This document shows positions 17,951 to 26,881 of a stretch of DNA of 64,000 nt, piece by piece. The notes under the pieces were generated by a model. It was given only the letters and a program-made list of their open reading frames with translations. It was not told where the DNA came from and ran no database searches. Origin of the DNA: Rhodanobacter sp. OK091. Its GTDB lineage: Bacteria > Pseudomonadota > Gammaproteobacteria > Xanthomonadales > Rhodanobacteraceae. The translations under genes were made by a program, and so were the position numbers. The DNA lies in NCBI RefSeq assembly GCF_900142825.1, contig NZ_FRCH01000002.1, forward strand, positions 744,001-808,000, in the 5' to 3' direction. The number at the start of each line of letters is the position of its first letter. Position 1 is the stretch's first letter.

Positions 17951-18940
17951 ATGTCGTCGAAGGATTCCAGCCATGACATCGATCCAGCACGTCGTGCTTT
18001 TCTCGGTACCACTGCAATGGTTTCCGCAGCACTGGCATTGCCCATAGCCGGATTCGCAGCAAGCGCTTCCGGCCAGGGCAAGGCCGCACCTACCTCACCT
18101 CGACATGGACACTCTGACATGACCACGATTACCGCCAAAGACGGAACGCAGATCTATTACAAGGATTGGGGGAAGGGACAGCCCGTCGTGTTCTCCCACG
18201 GTTGGCCGCTGACGGCCGACGCGTGGGAGGCACAGATGCTCTTCCTCAGCTCGCATGGCTACCGCACTATCGCTCACGACCGTCGCGGTCACGGCCGTTC
18301 GGGCCAGCCATGGGACGGCAATGACATGGACACCTATGCCGACGATCTCGCCGCGCTGATCGAAAAGCTGGACCTGAAGAACGTGGTCCTGGTCGGCCAC
18401 TCCACCGGTGGCGGCGAAGTGGCGCACTACATCGGACGCCATGGCAATGCGCGCGTGGCCAAGCTGGTGCTGATCGGTGCCGTGCCGCCGATCATGGTCA
18501 AGACCGCCGCCAATCCCGGTGGACTGCCGATCGAAGTGTTCAACGACATCCGCCAGAAGACCCTGGCTGATCGTTCGCAGTTCTTCAAGGACCTTTCCGG
18601 CCCCTTCTTCGGTGCGAACCGGGCGGGATCCAAGGCGACGCAGGGCATGCGCGATTCCTTCTGGATGCAGGGCATGATGGGCAGCCTCAAGGGCCAATAC
18701 GACTGCATCAAGGAGTTCTCTGAAGTCGACTACACGCCGGACCTGAAGAAAGTCGAAGTGCCGACGCTGGTCATTCACGGCGACGATGACCAGATCGTGC
18801 CGATCGACCATGCCGGTCGCCTCTCCGCCAAGATCGTCAAGCACGCCACGCTGAAGGTCTATCCGGGGGCGCCTCATGGCCTGACCGCGACCCATCAGGA
18901 GCAGGTCAACAACGACTTGCTCGAGTTCATCCGTTCCTAG
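17951..18940 (+). CDS. Tat-exported alpha/beta hydrolase of the cofactor-free haloperoxidase (arylesterase) family
   Basis: 329 residues from ATG 17951, with AGGAG seven bases upstream. The Tat signal ([27 protein letters not shown]) is followed by the hydrolase domain. Oxyanion region [12 protein letters not shown], nucleophile elbow GHSTGGGEV, acid HGDDDQIVP and catalytic His in GAPHGLT match the non-haem chloroperoxidase/arylesterase group. These enzymes hydrolyse esters and form peracids that can halogenate. The Tat signal is an addition not usual for cytosolic members. It is flanked by dps and a flavoreductase in an oxidant-handling region, with its own hairpin terminator. Confidence 0.9.
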   Translation: MSSKDSSHDIDPARRAFLGTTAMVSAALALPIAGFAASASGQGKAAPTSPRHGHSDMTTITAKDGTQIYYKDWGKGQPVVFSHGWPLTADAWEAQMLFLSSHGYRTIAHDRRGHGRSGQPWDGNDMDTYADDLAALIEKLDLKNVVLVGHSTGGGEVAHYIGRHGNARVAKLVLIGAVPPIMVKTAANPGGLPIEVFNDIRQKTLADRSQFFKDLSGPFFGANRAGSKATQGMRDSFWMQGMMGSLKGQYDCIKEFSEVDYTPDLKKVEVPTLVIHGDDDQIVPIDHAGRLSAKIVKHATLKVYPGAPHGLTATHQEQVNNDLLEFIRS

Positions 18941-18951
18941 GCCAGCCAAGT

Positions 18952-18976
18952 ACCGGTCGCGGTTTCCGCGACCGGT
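18952..18976 (+). terminator. Perfect 11-bp hairpin after the haloperoxidase-type gene
   Basis: ACCGGTCGCGG and CCGCGACCGGT pair perfectly with a TTT loop, 11 bases after the stop codon. A short TTGCT tail follows. It is a likely transcription end. Confidence 0.6.
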
Positions 18977-19084
18977 TGCTCAAGCCCGACAGCGGCGTGC
19001 CGTTGGTTCGGCGGCGCAAGGGAATATGATGGATCGATACCTAATAATGGACATCTCGGCTCATCCTGGACAGTGAGATGCACT

Positions 19085-20767
19085 ATGCAAGACGAGATGC
19101 GTGACACGAGCTACATCGGGGCAAATCCTGAATCTGGCTCCGATACGCGCGGTGCGCAGCGATTTCCCCGCCTGACCGACGAGATGGCCGAACGCGTCGC
19201 GGCCTATGGCGAGGCCGAGCAGGTGCCTGCCGGCACGATTCTGTTCGAGCGCGGTCAACGCGGTGCGGATTTCTTTCTCGTACTGGACGGCGGCATCGAA
19301 ATCATCGATCTCGACGATGACGGCCATCCGCGGAAGATCACCACGCATACGCGCCATCAATTCACCGGCGAGCTCGACCATTTCAATCAACGCATGATCC
19401 TGGTATCGGGCTTGACGATGGTTGAAAGCCGCCTGATCCGTATCACCCGCGAAAACTTCCGCAGGCTGGTCAGCGGAGAACCCGATATTGGTGAGATCAT
19501 CATGCGGGCGTTCATTCTTCGCCGCGTGAACATTATCCAGCAGGGTATCGGTGGTGTCGTGCTGATAGGGCCCGGCCACGGCGCGGACACGCTGCGGCTG
19601 CAGCGGTTCCTGGTTCGAAACGGTTACCCGCATCGCCTGATCGATACCGACCTCGACCCGAAGGCGGCAGGATTGCTCGACACGTTCGAAGTCCAGCCGC
19701 ATTTGTTTCCCGTCGTGGTTTCACCCGATCATCAGATGTTGATGAATCCGTCGACGGCGGAGCTTGCCGATAGCCTGGGATTGACTGAGTCGCTCGAGCC
19801 CGGCCACGTCCACGATGTCGCCGTGGTGGGGGCCGGGCCGGCCGGCCTGGCTGCAGCGGTATATGCCGCCTCGGAGGGTCTGGACACCATCGTGATCGAA
19901 GGCTTGGCGCCTGGCGGTCAGGCGGGCACCTCGTCGAAGATCGAGAACTATTTGGGATTTCCTACCGGCATTTCCGGGCAGGCGTTGGCGGGACGTGCGC
20001 AAATTCAGGCGCAGAAATTTGGCGCTCGCCTGGCCATCTCACGCAACGTGATGAGCCTTCACTGTGCATCGCAGCCTTACCAGCTGGAGCTGGACGATGG
20101 ACAACGAGTGACGGCGCGCGCTGTCGTGATCGCGACGGGTGCGCGCTATCGCAAGCTGGATGTGCCCAACTACGAACGCTATGAAGGACAGGGTATCCAC
20201 TACGCGGCCACGCCCATGGAAGGGAAGCTTTGCGCTGGCGAGGAAGTCGTTGTGGTGGGCGGGGGAAATTCCGCTGGACAGGCGGCGGTGTTTCTTTCGC
20301 GCATCGCCGCGCATGTGCATATGCTGGTGCGCGGTACCGGGTTGGCAGCCACCATGTCCGACTACCTCATTCGACGCATCCAACAATCGCCCCGGATTAC
20401 CCTACATACCGAAACACAGATCGTGGGCCTCGAGGGAGGCGACCGGTTGCAACACGTGACCTGGTCCGGACGGCGCGACGGCTCGTGCGAAACCCGGGCG
20501 GTCGCCAACGTATTCGTGATGGTAGGGGCCGAACCGAACACGGACTGGCTCCATGGCTGTCTCGCACTCGATGCGAAAGGCTTCGTCATCACCGGCATCG
20601 ATGGCGAAGGCATGCCTACTTCCGTGCCGTTTGCGACCAGCAAGCCTGGCATCTTTGCGGTCGGGGATGTGCGTAGCGGCTCGGTCAAGCGGGTGGCGTC
20701 CGGTGTCGGCGAAGGGTCGGTGGTGATCCAGGCTGTGCACTCATTCCTGAATCCGGATGCGGGTTGA
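19085..20767 (+). CDS. Cyclic-nucleotide-binding domain fused to a thioredoxin-reductase-like flavoprotein
   Basis: 560 residues from ATG 19085 (a GTG at 19073 is an alternative). Three parts are visible. A cNMP-binding beta-roll occupies about 25-140 (FERGQRGADFFLVLDGGIEI). A thioredoxin/glutaredoxin-like segment follows at about 155-215 (VLIGPGHGADTLRLQRFL). A two-dinucleotide-fold reductase with GAGPAGLAAAVYA (FAD) and VVVGGGNSAGQAAVFLS (NADPH) completes it, ending with GIFAVGDVRSGSVKRVASGVGEGS. The CxxC redox pair of true thioredoxin reductase is absent: that position reads YAATPMEGKLC. The protein probably oxidises NADPH and passes electrons to an unknown acceptor under nucleotide control. 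It lies before another flavoreductase and an MFS exporter. Confidence 0.88.
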   Translation: MQDEMRDTSYIGANPESGSDTRGAQRFPRLTDEMAERVAAYGEAEQVPAGTILFERGQRGADFFLVLDGGIEIIDLDDDGHPRKITTHTRHQFTGELDHFNQRMILVSGLTMVESRLIRITRENFRRLVSGEPDIGEIIMRAFILRRVNIIQQGIGGVVLIGPGHGADTLRLQRFLVRNGYPHRLIDTDLDPKAAGLLDTFEVQPHLFPVVVSPDHQMLMNPSTAELADSLGLTESLEPGHVHDVAVVGAGPAGLAAAVYAASEGLDTIVIEGLAPGGQAGTSSKIENYLGFPTGISGQALAGRAQIQAQKFGARLAISRNVMSLHCASQPYQLELDDGQRVTARAVVIATGARYRKLDVPNYERYEGQGIHYAATPMEGKLCAGEEVVVVGGGNSAGQAAVFLSRIAAHVHMLVRGTGLAATMSDYLIRRIQQSPRITLHTETQIVGLEGGDRLQHVTWSGRRDGSCETRAVANVFVMVGAEPNTDWLHGCLALDAKGFVITGIDGEGMPTSVPFATSKPGIFAVGDVRSGSVKRVASGVGEGSVVIQAVHSFLNPDAG

Positions 20768-20864
20768 TACCCAGCCGTTTCGGCGCAGCATGAATCACGT
20801 CCCTGCTACGTCGTGGTCGCCAGAGTGCATGACATGACTCTTCGTCAAAATGCATGGAGGTCTC

Positions 20865-22241
20865 ATGAACCAACATTTTGATGCCGTCGTGATCGGCGCG
20901 GGACAGGCAGGGCCACCGCTCGCCGAAAAGTTGAGCGGCGCAGGCAAGCGCGTCGCCGTGATCGAGCGAAAGCTGGTGGGTGGTACCTGCGTGAATACCG
21001 GGTGCATACCGACCAAAGCCATGGTGGCCAGCGCCTACGTAGCGCACATGTCGCGGCGCGCGCATGAGTACGGCGTGCGGCAAGCTGGGGACGCCCTCGT
21101 CGACATGCGACAAGTCTGGCAGCGGACCCAGGGCATTTCAGGAGCAGCCCGCAATGGTGTCGACCATTGGCTGCACAACATGTCTCATGTGACCTTGCTG
21201 GAAGGGCACGCCCGCTTCGAGTCGGCGACCGCTTTGCGGCTAGGCGATAACCTCATCGAAGCAGAGTCATTCTTCATCAATGTCGGCGGACGTGCGGCAG
21301 TGCCCGATCTCTCCGGCATCGATGCCGTCCCGTTTCTGACCAATACGGGCATGATGGAGCTTCGCGATTTGCCGGAGCACCTGATAATTATCGGCGGTAG
21401 CTATATCGGCCTGGAGTTCGGGCAGATGTTTCGCCGCTTCGGATCGAAGGTGACCATCGTCGAGCGGTCCGCGCGCTTGTTGCCGCACGAAGACGAGGAC
21501 ATTTCAACATCCATTCTGGCGCTGCTTCAGGACGAAGGCATCACGGTGCATCTGGGCGCTGAATGCATTGCGCTGGAAGGGGGCGCCGGTGCGGTGAGAG
21601 TGAAGGCGCAGGGCAATAGAGTTTGCGAGAACGCCGTGGGTACGCATTTGCTGCTCGCCGTGGGTCGCCGGCCCAACACGGACGACCTTGGCCTGGACAA
21701 GGCGGGCGTCGCTGTCGACACGCATGGTTACATCGAGGTCGACGAGCACTGCCGGACCAATGTGCCCGGCATATGGGCCATGGGCGATTGCAATGGGCGG
21801 GGTGCTTTTACCCATACCGCCTATAACGATTTCGAAATCGTCGCCTCGGATGTGCTCGATCGAGGCCAGCGGCGCATTTCGGACCGCATCCTTGCCTACA
21901 GCTTGTTTACCGATCCTCCGCTGGCCCGGGTCGGTATGACCGAACAGGAGGCACGGCGATCCGGGCGCAGGGTTCTGGTCGGTACAAGGCCCATGTCGCG
22001 GGTAGGGCGGGCGATCGAGCGCGGTGAGACGGTCGGTTTCATGAAGGTTGTCGTCGACGGATCCACTCAAGCATTGCTAGGCGCCGCCATTCTTGGCGTG
22101 AACGGCGATGAAGCCATTCATTGCCTGCTTGATGCGATGTACGCCAAATCGCCGTACACCGTCGTCTCCCATGCCGTGCATATCCACCCGACGGTGTCGG
22201 AGTTGCTGCCGACGGTGCTGCAAGATCTTCGAGCGGTCTAA
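20865..22241 (+). CDS. Class I pyridine nucleotide-disulfide oxidoreductase (mercuric-reductase-like)
   Basis: 458 residues from ATG 20865 with GGAGGT four bases upstream. The FAD fold (VVIGAGQAGPPLAEKL), the redox pair in GGTCVNTGCIPTKA, the NAD(P) fold (IIIGGSYIGLEFGQMF), the second FAD motif (GIWAMGDCNGRGAFTHTAYND) and the C-terminal catalytic HIHPTVSELLP are all intact. It lacks the N-terminal heavy-metal domain and the C-terminal vicinal cysteines of true MerA, so mercury reduction is not implied. Homologues reduce disulfides or other electrophiles. It lies between the cNMP-flavoprotein and an MFS exporter, 97 and 59 bases away. Confidence 0.9.
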   Translation: MNQHFDAVVIGAGQAGPPLAEKLSGAGKRVAVIERKLVGGTCVNTGCIPTKAMVASAYVAHMSRRAHEYGVRQAGDALVDMRQVWQRTQGISGAARNGVDHWLHNMSHVTLLEGHARFESATALRLGDNLIEAESFFINVGGRAAVPDLSGIDAVPFLTNTGMMELRDLPEHLIIIGGSYIGLEFGQMFRRFGSKVTIVERSARLLPHEDEDISTSILALLQDEGITVHLGAECIALEGGAGAVRVKAQGNRVCENAVGTHLLLAVGRRPNTDDLGLDKAGVAVDTHGYIEVDEHCRTNVPGIWAMGDCNGRGAFTHTAYNDFEIVASDVLDRGQRRISDRILAYSLFTDPPLARVGMTEQEARRSGRRVLVGTRPMSRVGRAIERGETVGFMKVVVDGSTQALLGAAILGVNGDEAIHCLLDAMYAKSPYTVVSHAVHIHPTVSELLPTVLQDLRAV

Positions 22242-22300
22242 ATGGGAAAAGTCCAAGTGTGGGAAAAGAAAAGGTACTCACTCATGAATGTTGGGGTGCG

Positions 22301-23890
22301 ATGAGCGACGATCGAGCAGTGGGCTCTGTATGGGCGCCTTTCAAGTCAACTGTCTTTCGTTGGCTGTGGGTGGCTACGCTTGCCTCCAATATCGGTACCT
22401 GGATCAACGACACGACGTCCGGCTGGATGATGACGTCCCTATCGGCATCGCCCTTGTTCGTCTCATTGGTACAAACCGCAGGGTCGCTGCCGGTTCTTGC
22501 GCTTGCCATGGTCGCAGGCGCTCTCGCCGATATCGTGGATCGACGACGCTTTCTGATCATCACGCAATCCTGGACGCTGATCGTGGCGACCGCGCTCTCG
22601 GTAACGACGTGGATACATATGCTTACGCCGGAGCTGCTCTTGCTGCTCACGCTCGGGCTCGGCATCGGTTCCGCCATGAGCATGCCGGCGATGTCGTCGA
22701 CCACTCCCGAAGTAGTGCCAGCCGCACAGTTGCCTGCCGCCGTGGCGATGACTTCCATCGGGTTCAATGCCTCCCGCGCGATTGGCCCGGCGATCGGCGG
22801 ACTCATCCTGCTCAGCCTCGGTCCAGCTACCGCGTATGCGTTGAACGCCTTGTCCTTCCTGGCGGTGATTGGCGTATTGCTGTGGTGGAAGCGCGAGCCG
22901 ACCCGATCGGATCTGCCCGCGGAGCAGTTCTTCGGTGCCTTGCGCGCCGGTGTCCGCTACGTGGCCAACTCTTCGGATTTCCGTGGCGTGTTGCTGCGCG
23001 CCGTGCTGTTCTTTCTGTTTGCCACAGCCACCTGGTCTTTGCTCCCGCTCTATGTGCGCGGCGAGCTCAAGGCGGGACCCGCGATCTATGGCGTGATGCT
23101 GGGCAGTGCAGGGCTGGGCGCTATCGTGGGCGGGCTCTTGTTGCCGATGCTTCGGCCATGGCTCAGCCGGGAACAGCAAGTGTTGGCCGCAAGCGTGCTC
23201 TATGCGCTGACGATGGTATCGATGGCTTACTTGCGTGACCCTGTCTTCGCGTGTGCGGCGATGATGATCATCGGCGCCTGCTGGATCGCCGTGCTGTCGG
23301 CCTTGCAGGTTTCGGCGCAAACCACGGTTCCTTCATGGGTGCGTGCCCGCGCGCTTTCGATTTATATCACCGCGTTTTCCACGGGGCTGGTTGTTGGCAG
23401 CGCGGTGTGGGGCTGGGCGGCCTCTCATTGGGGCATCCAGTCGGCACTGTCTGCGGCGTCGCTCGGTCTGGCTCTGTCAGCCGCAGCCACCATGAAGATC
23501 GGCCTGAAAGGCAAGGACCCGGATGACCTCGTGCCGTCGGCGCACTGGCCCTTGCCGATTGTCTCCGAAGAGATCGTTCGCGATCGCGGCCCAGCTCTGG
23601 TCAACGTTTCCTATTCGGTTCGCCCGGAATGCCGTGCCGAATTTCTCAAAGCCATGCATGAATTGGGACGTGGCCGACGCCGCAACGGTGCCATCTTCTG
23701 GTGCATCTTTCAGAACGCGGAGCATCCGGATGATTACATCGAAACCTTCATGATCGCCTCCTGGCTTGAACATCTGCGTCAACATGAGCGTGTTTCGCGT
23801 GACGATCAGCGGCTGCAATCCGCCATCGAGGCCCTCTTGAACGAGGGTCATGCGCCTGTCGTACGCCATTACATTGGCGGGCAGGGTTAA
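22301..23890 (+). CDS. MFS exporter with a C-terminal ABM-like domain
   Basis: 529 residues from ATG 22301; an in-frame GTG at 22259 would add 14 residues without any signal feature. About ten to twelve transmembrane helices (residues 20-400) show the EntS/MFS_3-type pattern (FRWLWVATLASNIGTWINDTTSGWMM, the ADIVDRRRFLI loop). After residue 415 a soluble segment begins (VNVSYSVRPECRAEFLKAMHELGRGRRRNGA... YIETFMIASWLEHLRQHERVS). It resembles the dimeric alpha/beta ABM (antibiotic biosynthesis monooxygenase) ferredoxin-like fold. Such fused exporters are known but uncharacterised. The substrate may be a quinone, antibiotic or siderophore-like compound. The gene ends the co-directional redox run. 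Confidence 0.85.
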   Translation: MSDDRAVGSVWAPFKSTVFRWLWVATLASNIGTWINDTTSGWMMTSLSASPLFVSLVQTAGSLPVLALAMVAGALADIVDRRRFLIITQSWTLIVATALSVTTWIHMLTPELLLLLTLGLGIGSAMSMPAMSSTTPEVVPAAQLPAAVAMTSIGFNASRAIGPAIGGLILLSLGPATAYALNALSFLAVIGVLLWWKREPTRSDLPAEQFFGALRAGVRYVANSSDFRGVLLRAVLFFLFATATWSLLPLYVRGELKAGPAIYGVMLGSAGLGAIVGGLLLPMLRPWLSREQQVLAASVLYALTMVSMAYLRDPVFACAAMMIIGACWIAVLSALQVSAQTTVPSWVRARALSIYITAFSTGLVVGSAVWGWAASHWGIQSALSAASLGLALSAAATMKIGLKGKDPDDLVPSAHWPLPIVSEEIVRDRGPALVNVSYSVRPECRAEFLKAMHELGRGRRRNGAIFWCIFQNAEHPDDYIETFMIASWLEHLRQHERVSRDDQRLQSAIEALLNEGHAPVVRHYIGGQG

Positions 23891-23990
23891 ACCTGAGCGG
23901 ACGATGTGCAGCATCGTGTCGCTCTGCCGGAAGTGATCGATAACGACCGGTGAATCAACCGTATCAGCTTGGTGAAGGAGACCATGAACG

Positions 23991-24302
23991 ATGGACAAGA
24001 CTATCTCGATCAAAAATAACTCGTCTGCGCATCGATTCGAGGCAGAGGTTGACGGCGAAGTCGCCGTTGCGACCTACAGCATCGACGGCCAGACCATTAC
24101 TTTCATACACACCGTCGTGCCAGTCGCTCTCCGTGGCCGGGGTATCGCCACGCAGTTGATACGCACGGCGCTCGCGGATTCGCGAGAACATCATTGGAGT
24201 GTCGTTCCCCAATGCCCCATGTTTGCGGCCTATATGAAGAGTCATCCGGAAACCCACGATCTGTTGGCGCCAGAGGGTCGAAAAATGCTGGGGCTCGCAT
24301 AG
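23991..24302 (+). CDS. Small GNAT-fold N-acetyltransferase (COG2388/NATD1-like)
   Basis: 103 residues. The acetyl-CoA loop VPVALRGRGIATQLI, preceded by the TYSIDGQTITFIHT strand, and the terminal QCPMFAAYMKSHPE segment are the signature of this minimal GNAT subgroup. Members are about 90-110 residues, so the protein is complete. Cytosolic; the acceptor is unknown. GAAGGAGA lies at 23972-23979, about 11 bases before the ATG. Confidence 0.87.
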   Translation: MDKTISIKNNSSAHRFEAEVDGEVAVATYSIDGQTITFIHTVVPVALRGRGIATQLIRTALADSREHHWSVVPQCPMFAAYMKSHPETHDLLAPEGRKMLGLA

Positions 24303-24306
24303 CCTC

Positions 24307-24432
24307 TTACGCCGGAAGTGAGCGCTGATTTTTCGCGGTGGATTCCACCCGGATCGGCAGGTGGTCGGAGACCGACATGAGAAGTGAGGAGAAAGCTACC
24401 GTTTCAGGTATAGGAGGGGAGGGGATGACTGC
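24307..24432 (-). pseudogene. C-terminal remnant of an endonuclease/exonuclease/phosphatase-family gene
   Basis: On the minus strand the last 22 codons read MSVSDHLPIRVES...LPA followed by a stop. SDHLPI is the conserved catalytic-histidine motif at the C-terminus of EEP-fold enzymes. An in-frame stop at 24433-24435 and the lack of any upstream domain show that only the tail survives, convergent with the acetyltransferase gene. The match rests on one short motif. Confidence 0.45.
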
Positions 24433-24498
24433 TTAAGCTGCTCCCGGACTTCTCGCAATCGTAGGGTATGGGTTCTACAGCCATCGGAGGAGCAGGGT

Positions 24499-24852
24499 AT
24501 GACGCGAAGCTCTCGTGAAATTGACACATCTGTGCCGCCGAGCGGCAGCGGATGTGTTGAATGTCTGAAAGAAGGCAACTGGTGGCTACACCTGAGGCGA
24601 TGCGCTCAGTGCGGTCATGTTGGATGTTGTGATGCATCGCCAAACCAGCATGCAACGAAACATTTTCACGCGACGGGTCACCCGTTCATAGCGAGCTACG
24701 AACCAGATGAAGCGTGGTTCTATGACTATCGCCAGAATGTCTTTTTCGATGGCCCCGAACTAGCGCCTCCGTTGTCGCATCCGCGCCATCAGCCTGTCCC
24801 AGGCCCTGCAGGCGCTGTTCCTTCGAACTGGATGGATCTATTGCATGACTGA
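24499..24852 (+). CDS. UBP-type zinc-finger protein
   Basis: 117 residues, ATG 24499 with GGAGGAG upstream. The zinc ligands are clear: GCVECLKEG, RRCAQCGHVGCCD, NQHATKHFHATGHPF, giving the Cys/His set of the zf-UBP (BUZ) fold. The ...EDEAWFYDY-like segment (here DEAWFYDYRQNVFF) that follows is also typical. Bacterial stand-alone zf-UBP proteins are common and uncharacterised. The proline-rich C-terminus ends in NWMDLLHD. Confidence 0.88.
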   Translation: MTRSSREIDTSVPPSGSGCVECLKEGNWWLHLRRCAQCGHVGCCDASPNQHATKHFHATGHPFIASYEPDEAWFYDYRQNVFFDGPELAPPLSHPRHQPVPGPAGAVPSNWMDLLHD

Positions 24853-24913
24853 AGGTCTGCGTGCCCTCAACGGGATTCGGACGCGCCCTGACCTCCATTA
24901 ACCAGTGCGAGAT

Positions 24914-25144
24914 ATGTGCCGGACACGCAAAGAACTTGAAGTGATGATCGTCGAGCTCGGGAAGGGTATTCCTGACATGATCGAGGCATTCCCCGAACCT
25001 TCGGATTTTTGGGAAGCGTTCGACGAAAAATCCGATCCTATCGAGGAGGCTGCCTGTTCCACGGATGTGGACTGGGTGCGGCAACGCATTGCCATCTTGC
25101 TGATGCAGTACAACGTTCCAGATGCGCCAGACTACGCTGGCTGA
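24914..25144 (+). CDS. Small acidic hypothetical protein
   Basis: 76 residues from ATG 24914 (an in-frame GTG lies at 24905). Acidic and helical, with MIEAFPEPSDFWEAFDEKSDPIEEAA near the middle and a VRQRIAILLMQYNV helix close to the end. No family is recognised. It sits 61 bases after the zinc-finger gene in the same direction. The composition is protein-like rather than random. Confidence 0.55.
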   Translation: MCRTRKELEVMIVELGKGIPDMIEAFPEPSDFWEAFDEKSDPIEEAACSTDVDWVRQRIAILLMQYNVPDAPDYAG

Positions 25145-25202
25145 TGTCCAGCCGCACCGCAGTCGCTGCGTTACGCGGCACGTAGCATGTGTGCATGCTT
25201 AT

Positions 25203-26027
25203 TTATCTGCGCGTTTTCCCAAATAGCCAATCGCGCCACCAAAAACCGGGATAAATATCACTCGGAAGGTCATGGTCGAGACCTTCGTACTCCCTTAACA
25301 CTATCTTCTGTCCTCCTGCATCTTTGATGGATTTATAGAATCTACGGTCAGACGTTATGGGATTCTCGCTATCCGAGCCTCCGTGGATGACGAGGATGGG
25401 AAGGTTTCTATAGATGCTTGCTAGTGAATCATCTGGCGCAATGCCGGAAATCGGAACAATTGCGGCGAAGAGAGATGGCTCCAGCATGGGTGAAAGCCAC
25501 GCGGCCGATCCCCCCATGGAAAATCCAACGGCATATGTTCTCGACTGATCCACTGGGTGGCGAGAAGAAAAATCTTTCACCAACTCCATTGCAGATTTCA
25601 GCGCTTCGGACGGCTCGGATTTTTGGTCTGGCGTAACAGGGCCGTAGTTGGCACTCCTGATATGAAACTGTGGAATAAGAACAAAGGCTTGGTAGCGCTC
25701 ACGCACTTCCGGCATGGCCCAGCTTTTTGCTAGGCGATCAAGTTGGCTCACATTGTCCTCGCCTATACCACCCGACCCATGGAGTTGCAGAATGAGTGGA
25801 TAGATAGTTCCGGCCTTAAGGTGCGAAGGAGCAAGTAGTCGGTAGGAAACAGTCGTTCCGTCAGGTGCTTGGAATTTCTCGCCCTGAAACTCATTTGCCG
25901 AAACGGATTCAAAGACGTTCTTGCCTAATGGCCGTATACCTTGGATACGCTCTTGTTGAACAGCACTGGACGTACAGCCAGTAACCAGTGCGTAGACGAG
26001 AATTACTGCGTACCTACGAATCGTCAT
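25203..26027 (-). CDS. Lipoprotein alpha/beta hydrolase (esterase/dienelactone-hydrolase-like)
   Basis: 274 residues. A lipobox (LVTGC, Cys18) marks a lipoprotein. The hydrolase domain has ILQLHGSGGIGEDN (oxyanion), the nucleophile elbow GFSMGGSAAW, the acid in VIHGGSDSENP and a catalytic His in GLDHDLPS. Architecture and length resemble predicted secreted peptidases/esterases of the PHB-depolymerase-like group. Codon use differs from neighbours: many AAA, ATA, TTA and A/T-ending codons and a visibly lower GC content. Together with the lack of co-directional partners, this suggests recent acquisition. Confidence 0.83.
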   Translation of the reverse strand: MTIRRYAVILVYALVTGCTSSAVQQERIQGIRPLGKNVFESVSANEFQGEKFQAPDGTTVSYRLLAPSHLKAGTIYPLILQLHGSGGIGEDNVSQLDRLAKSWAMPEVRERYQAFVLIPQFHIRSANYGPVTPDQKSEPSEALKSAMELVKDFSSRHPVDQSRTYAVGFSMGGSAAWLSPMLEPSLFAAIVPISGIAPDDSLASIYRNLPILVIHGGSDSENPITSDRRFYKSIKDAGGQKIVLREYEGLDHDLPSDIYPGFWWRDWLFGKTRR

Positions 26028-26313
26028 TTCTCAGCTCCAGATAACGGTTGGTGTAGCACCACGCCTCGCGAGGCCAGATGCCACTCAAGATGTGCCGCTT
26101 CTTGGATTTCGCGGCACCGAAACTCCGCATGTCACTAAGCAGCATTAGTTGCTTCAATAGTCCCGAGGGCCGACGGCTTGTGCACGCCAGTCGTGAAGGC
26201 CCGAACCTGCCGAAGATATCCTGGGCCTCCTCGTGCTCGAGCCGTTGGCGCCCAGAGTCACTCCATCGCGCACGATGGACAAACCATCCATTCGCGCGGC
26301 TGCATCCGGATAC

Positions 26314-26790
26314 TCAGTCCTTCATACGAGTCATGATCCGCTCGAACATCGACTGTCGTTCCAGCGCGTCATCCAGCCGGTCAAGGCATGCCATCAGCTG
26401 GCCTGTTTCTGCCGTGAGGTCCAGCGCCGCTTCTTCGAAGGATTGCCACAGTGGCTGTAGCCGGCGGACCAGGCGCCGCCCGGCGGCGGTGAGTGCCAGC
26501 CTGCGCCGCCGCGCATCCGTCGCGTCGGCCTGGGAATCGACAAGGCCCGCTCTTTCCAGCGAATGTCGCGTCTGGCTGACCGAGACATGGGTGATTCTCA
26601 GCGTCGATGCCAGTTCACCGACGGTAGCAGGGCCATTGAGCGCCAGCTGATTGAGCACCCCAAGCCAACGTTGCTCGAATTCGATTCCCAGCGCGGCATA
26701 CACGCGGGCCGCATCACCATCGATGCTCTCCGAAAGCCGTCTAAGCCGCGCGCCAATGCCGGCACCCGCCAAGCCTCTTACATAGTCCAT
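26314..26790 (-). CDS. MarR-family transcriptional regulator
   Basis: 158 residues. The winged helix-turn-helix is at about 45-110 (GPATVGELASTLRITHVSVSQTRHSLERAGLVDSQADATDARRRRLALTAAGRRL), with the DARRRRLALT wing characteristic of MarR. It is divergent from the serine-hydrolase gene. The 91-base gap contains a perfect 12-bp palindrome placed inside a promoter, so it very likely represses that gene and possibly itself. The ligand is unknown. Confidence 0.9.
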   Translation of the reverse strand: MDYVRGLAGAGIGARLRRLSESIDGDAARVYAALGIEFEQRWLGVLNQLALNGPATVGELASTLRITHVSVSQTRHSLERAGLVDSQADATDARRRRLALTAAGRRLVRRLQPLWQSFEEAALDLTAETGQLMACLDRLDDALERQSMFERIMTRMKD

Positions 26791-26813
26791 TCAACATACC
26801 CGTCTTGAGTTCC

Positions 26814-26841
26814 TTGACATTATGTAGGCGCCTACGAATAT
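26814..26841 (+). promoter_or_regulatory. Promoter with embedded GTAGGCGCCTAC palindrome (predicted MarR operator)
   Basis: A consensus-like -35 TTGACA at 26814-26819 and a -10 candidate GAATAT at 26836-26841 (16-base spacer) face the serine hydrolase. The perfect palindrome GTAGGCGCCTAC at 26824-26835 fills the spacer, the ideal position for a MarR repressor. A half-site-like AAGCCTAC follows at 26848-26855. Confidence 0.6.
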
Positions 26842-26881
26842 CATGCAAGCCTACCGCTGATCGCCCGAGAGAGGCAGAAAC

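Noticed and set aside
20865-22241. True mercuric reductase (MerA)
   Set aside because: No heavy-metal-binding N-terminal domain, no C-terminal cysteine pair and no mer genes nearby.
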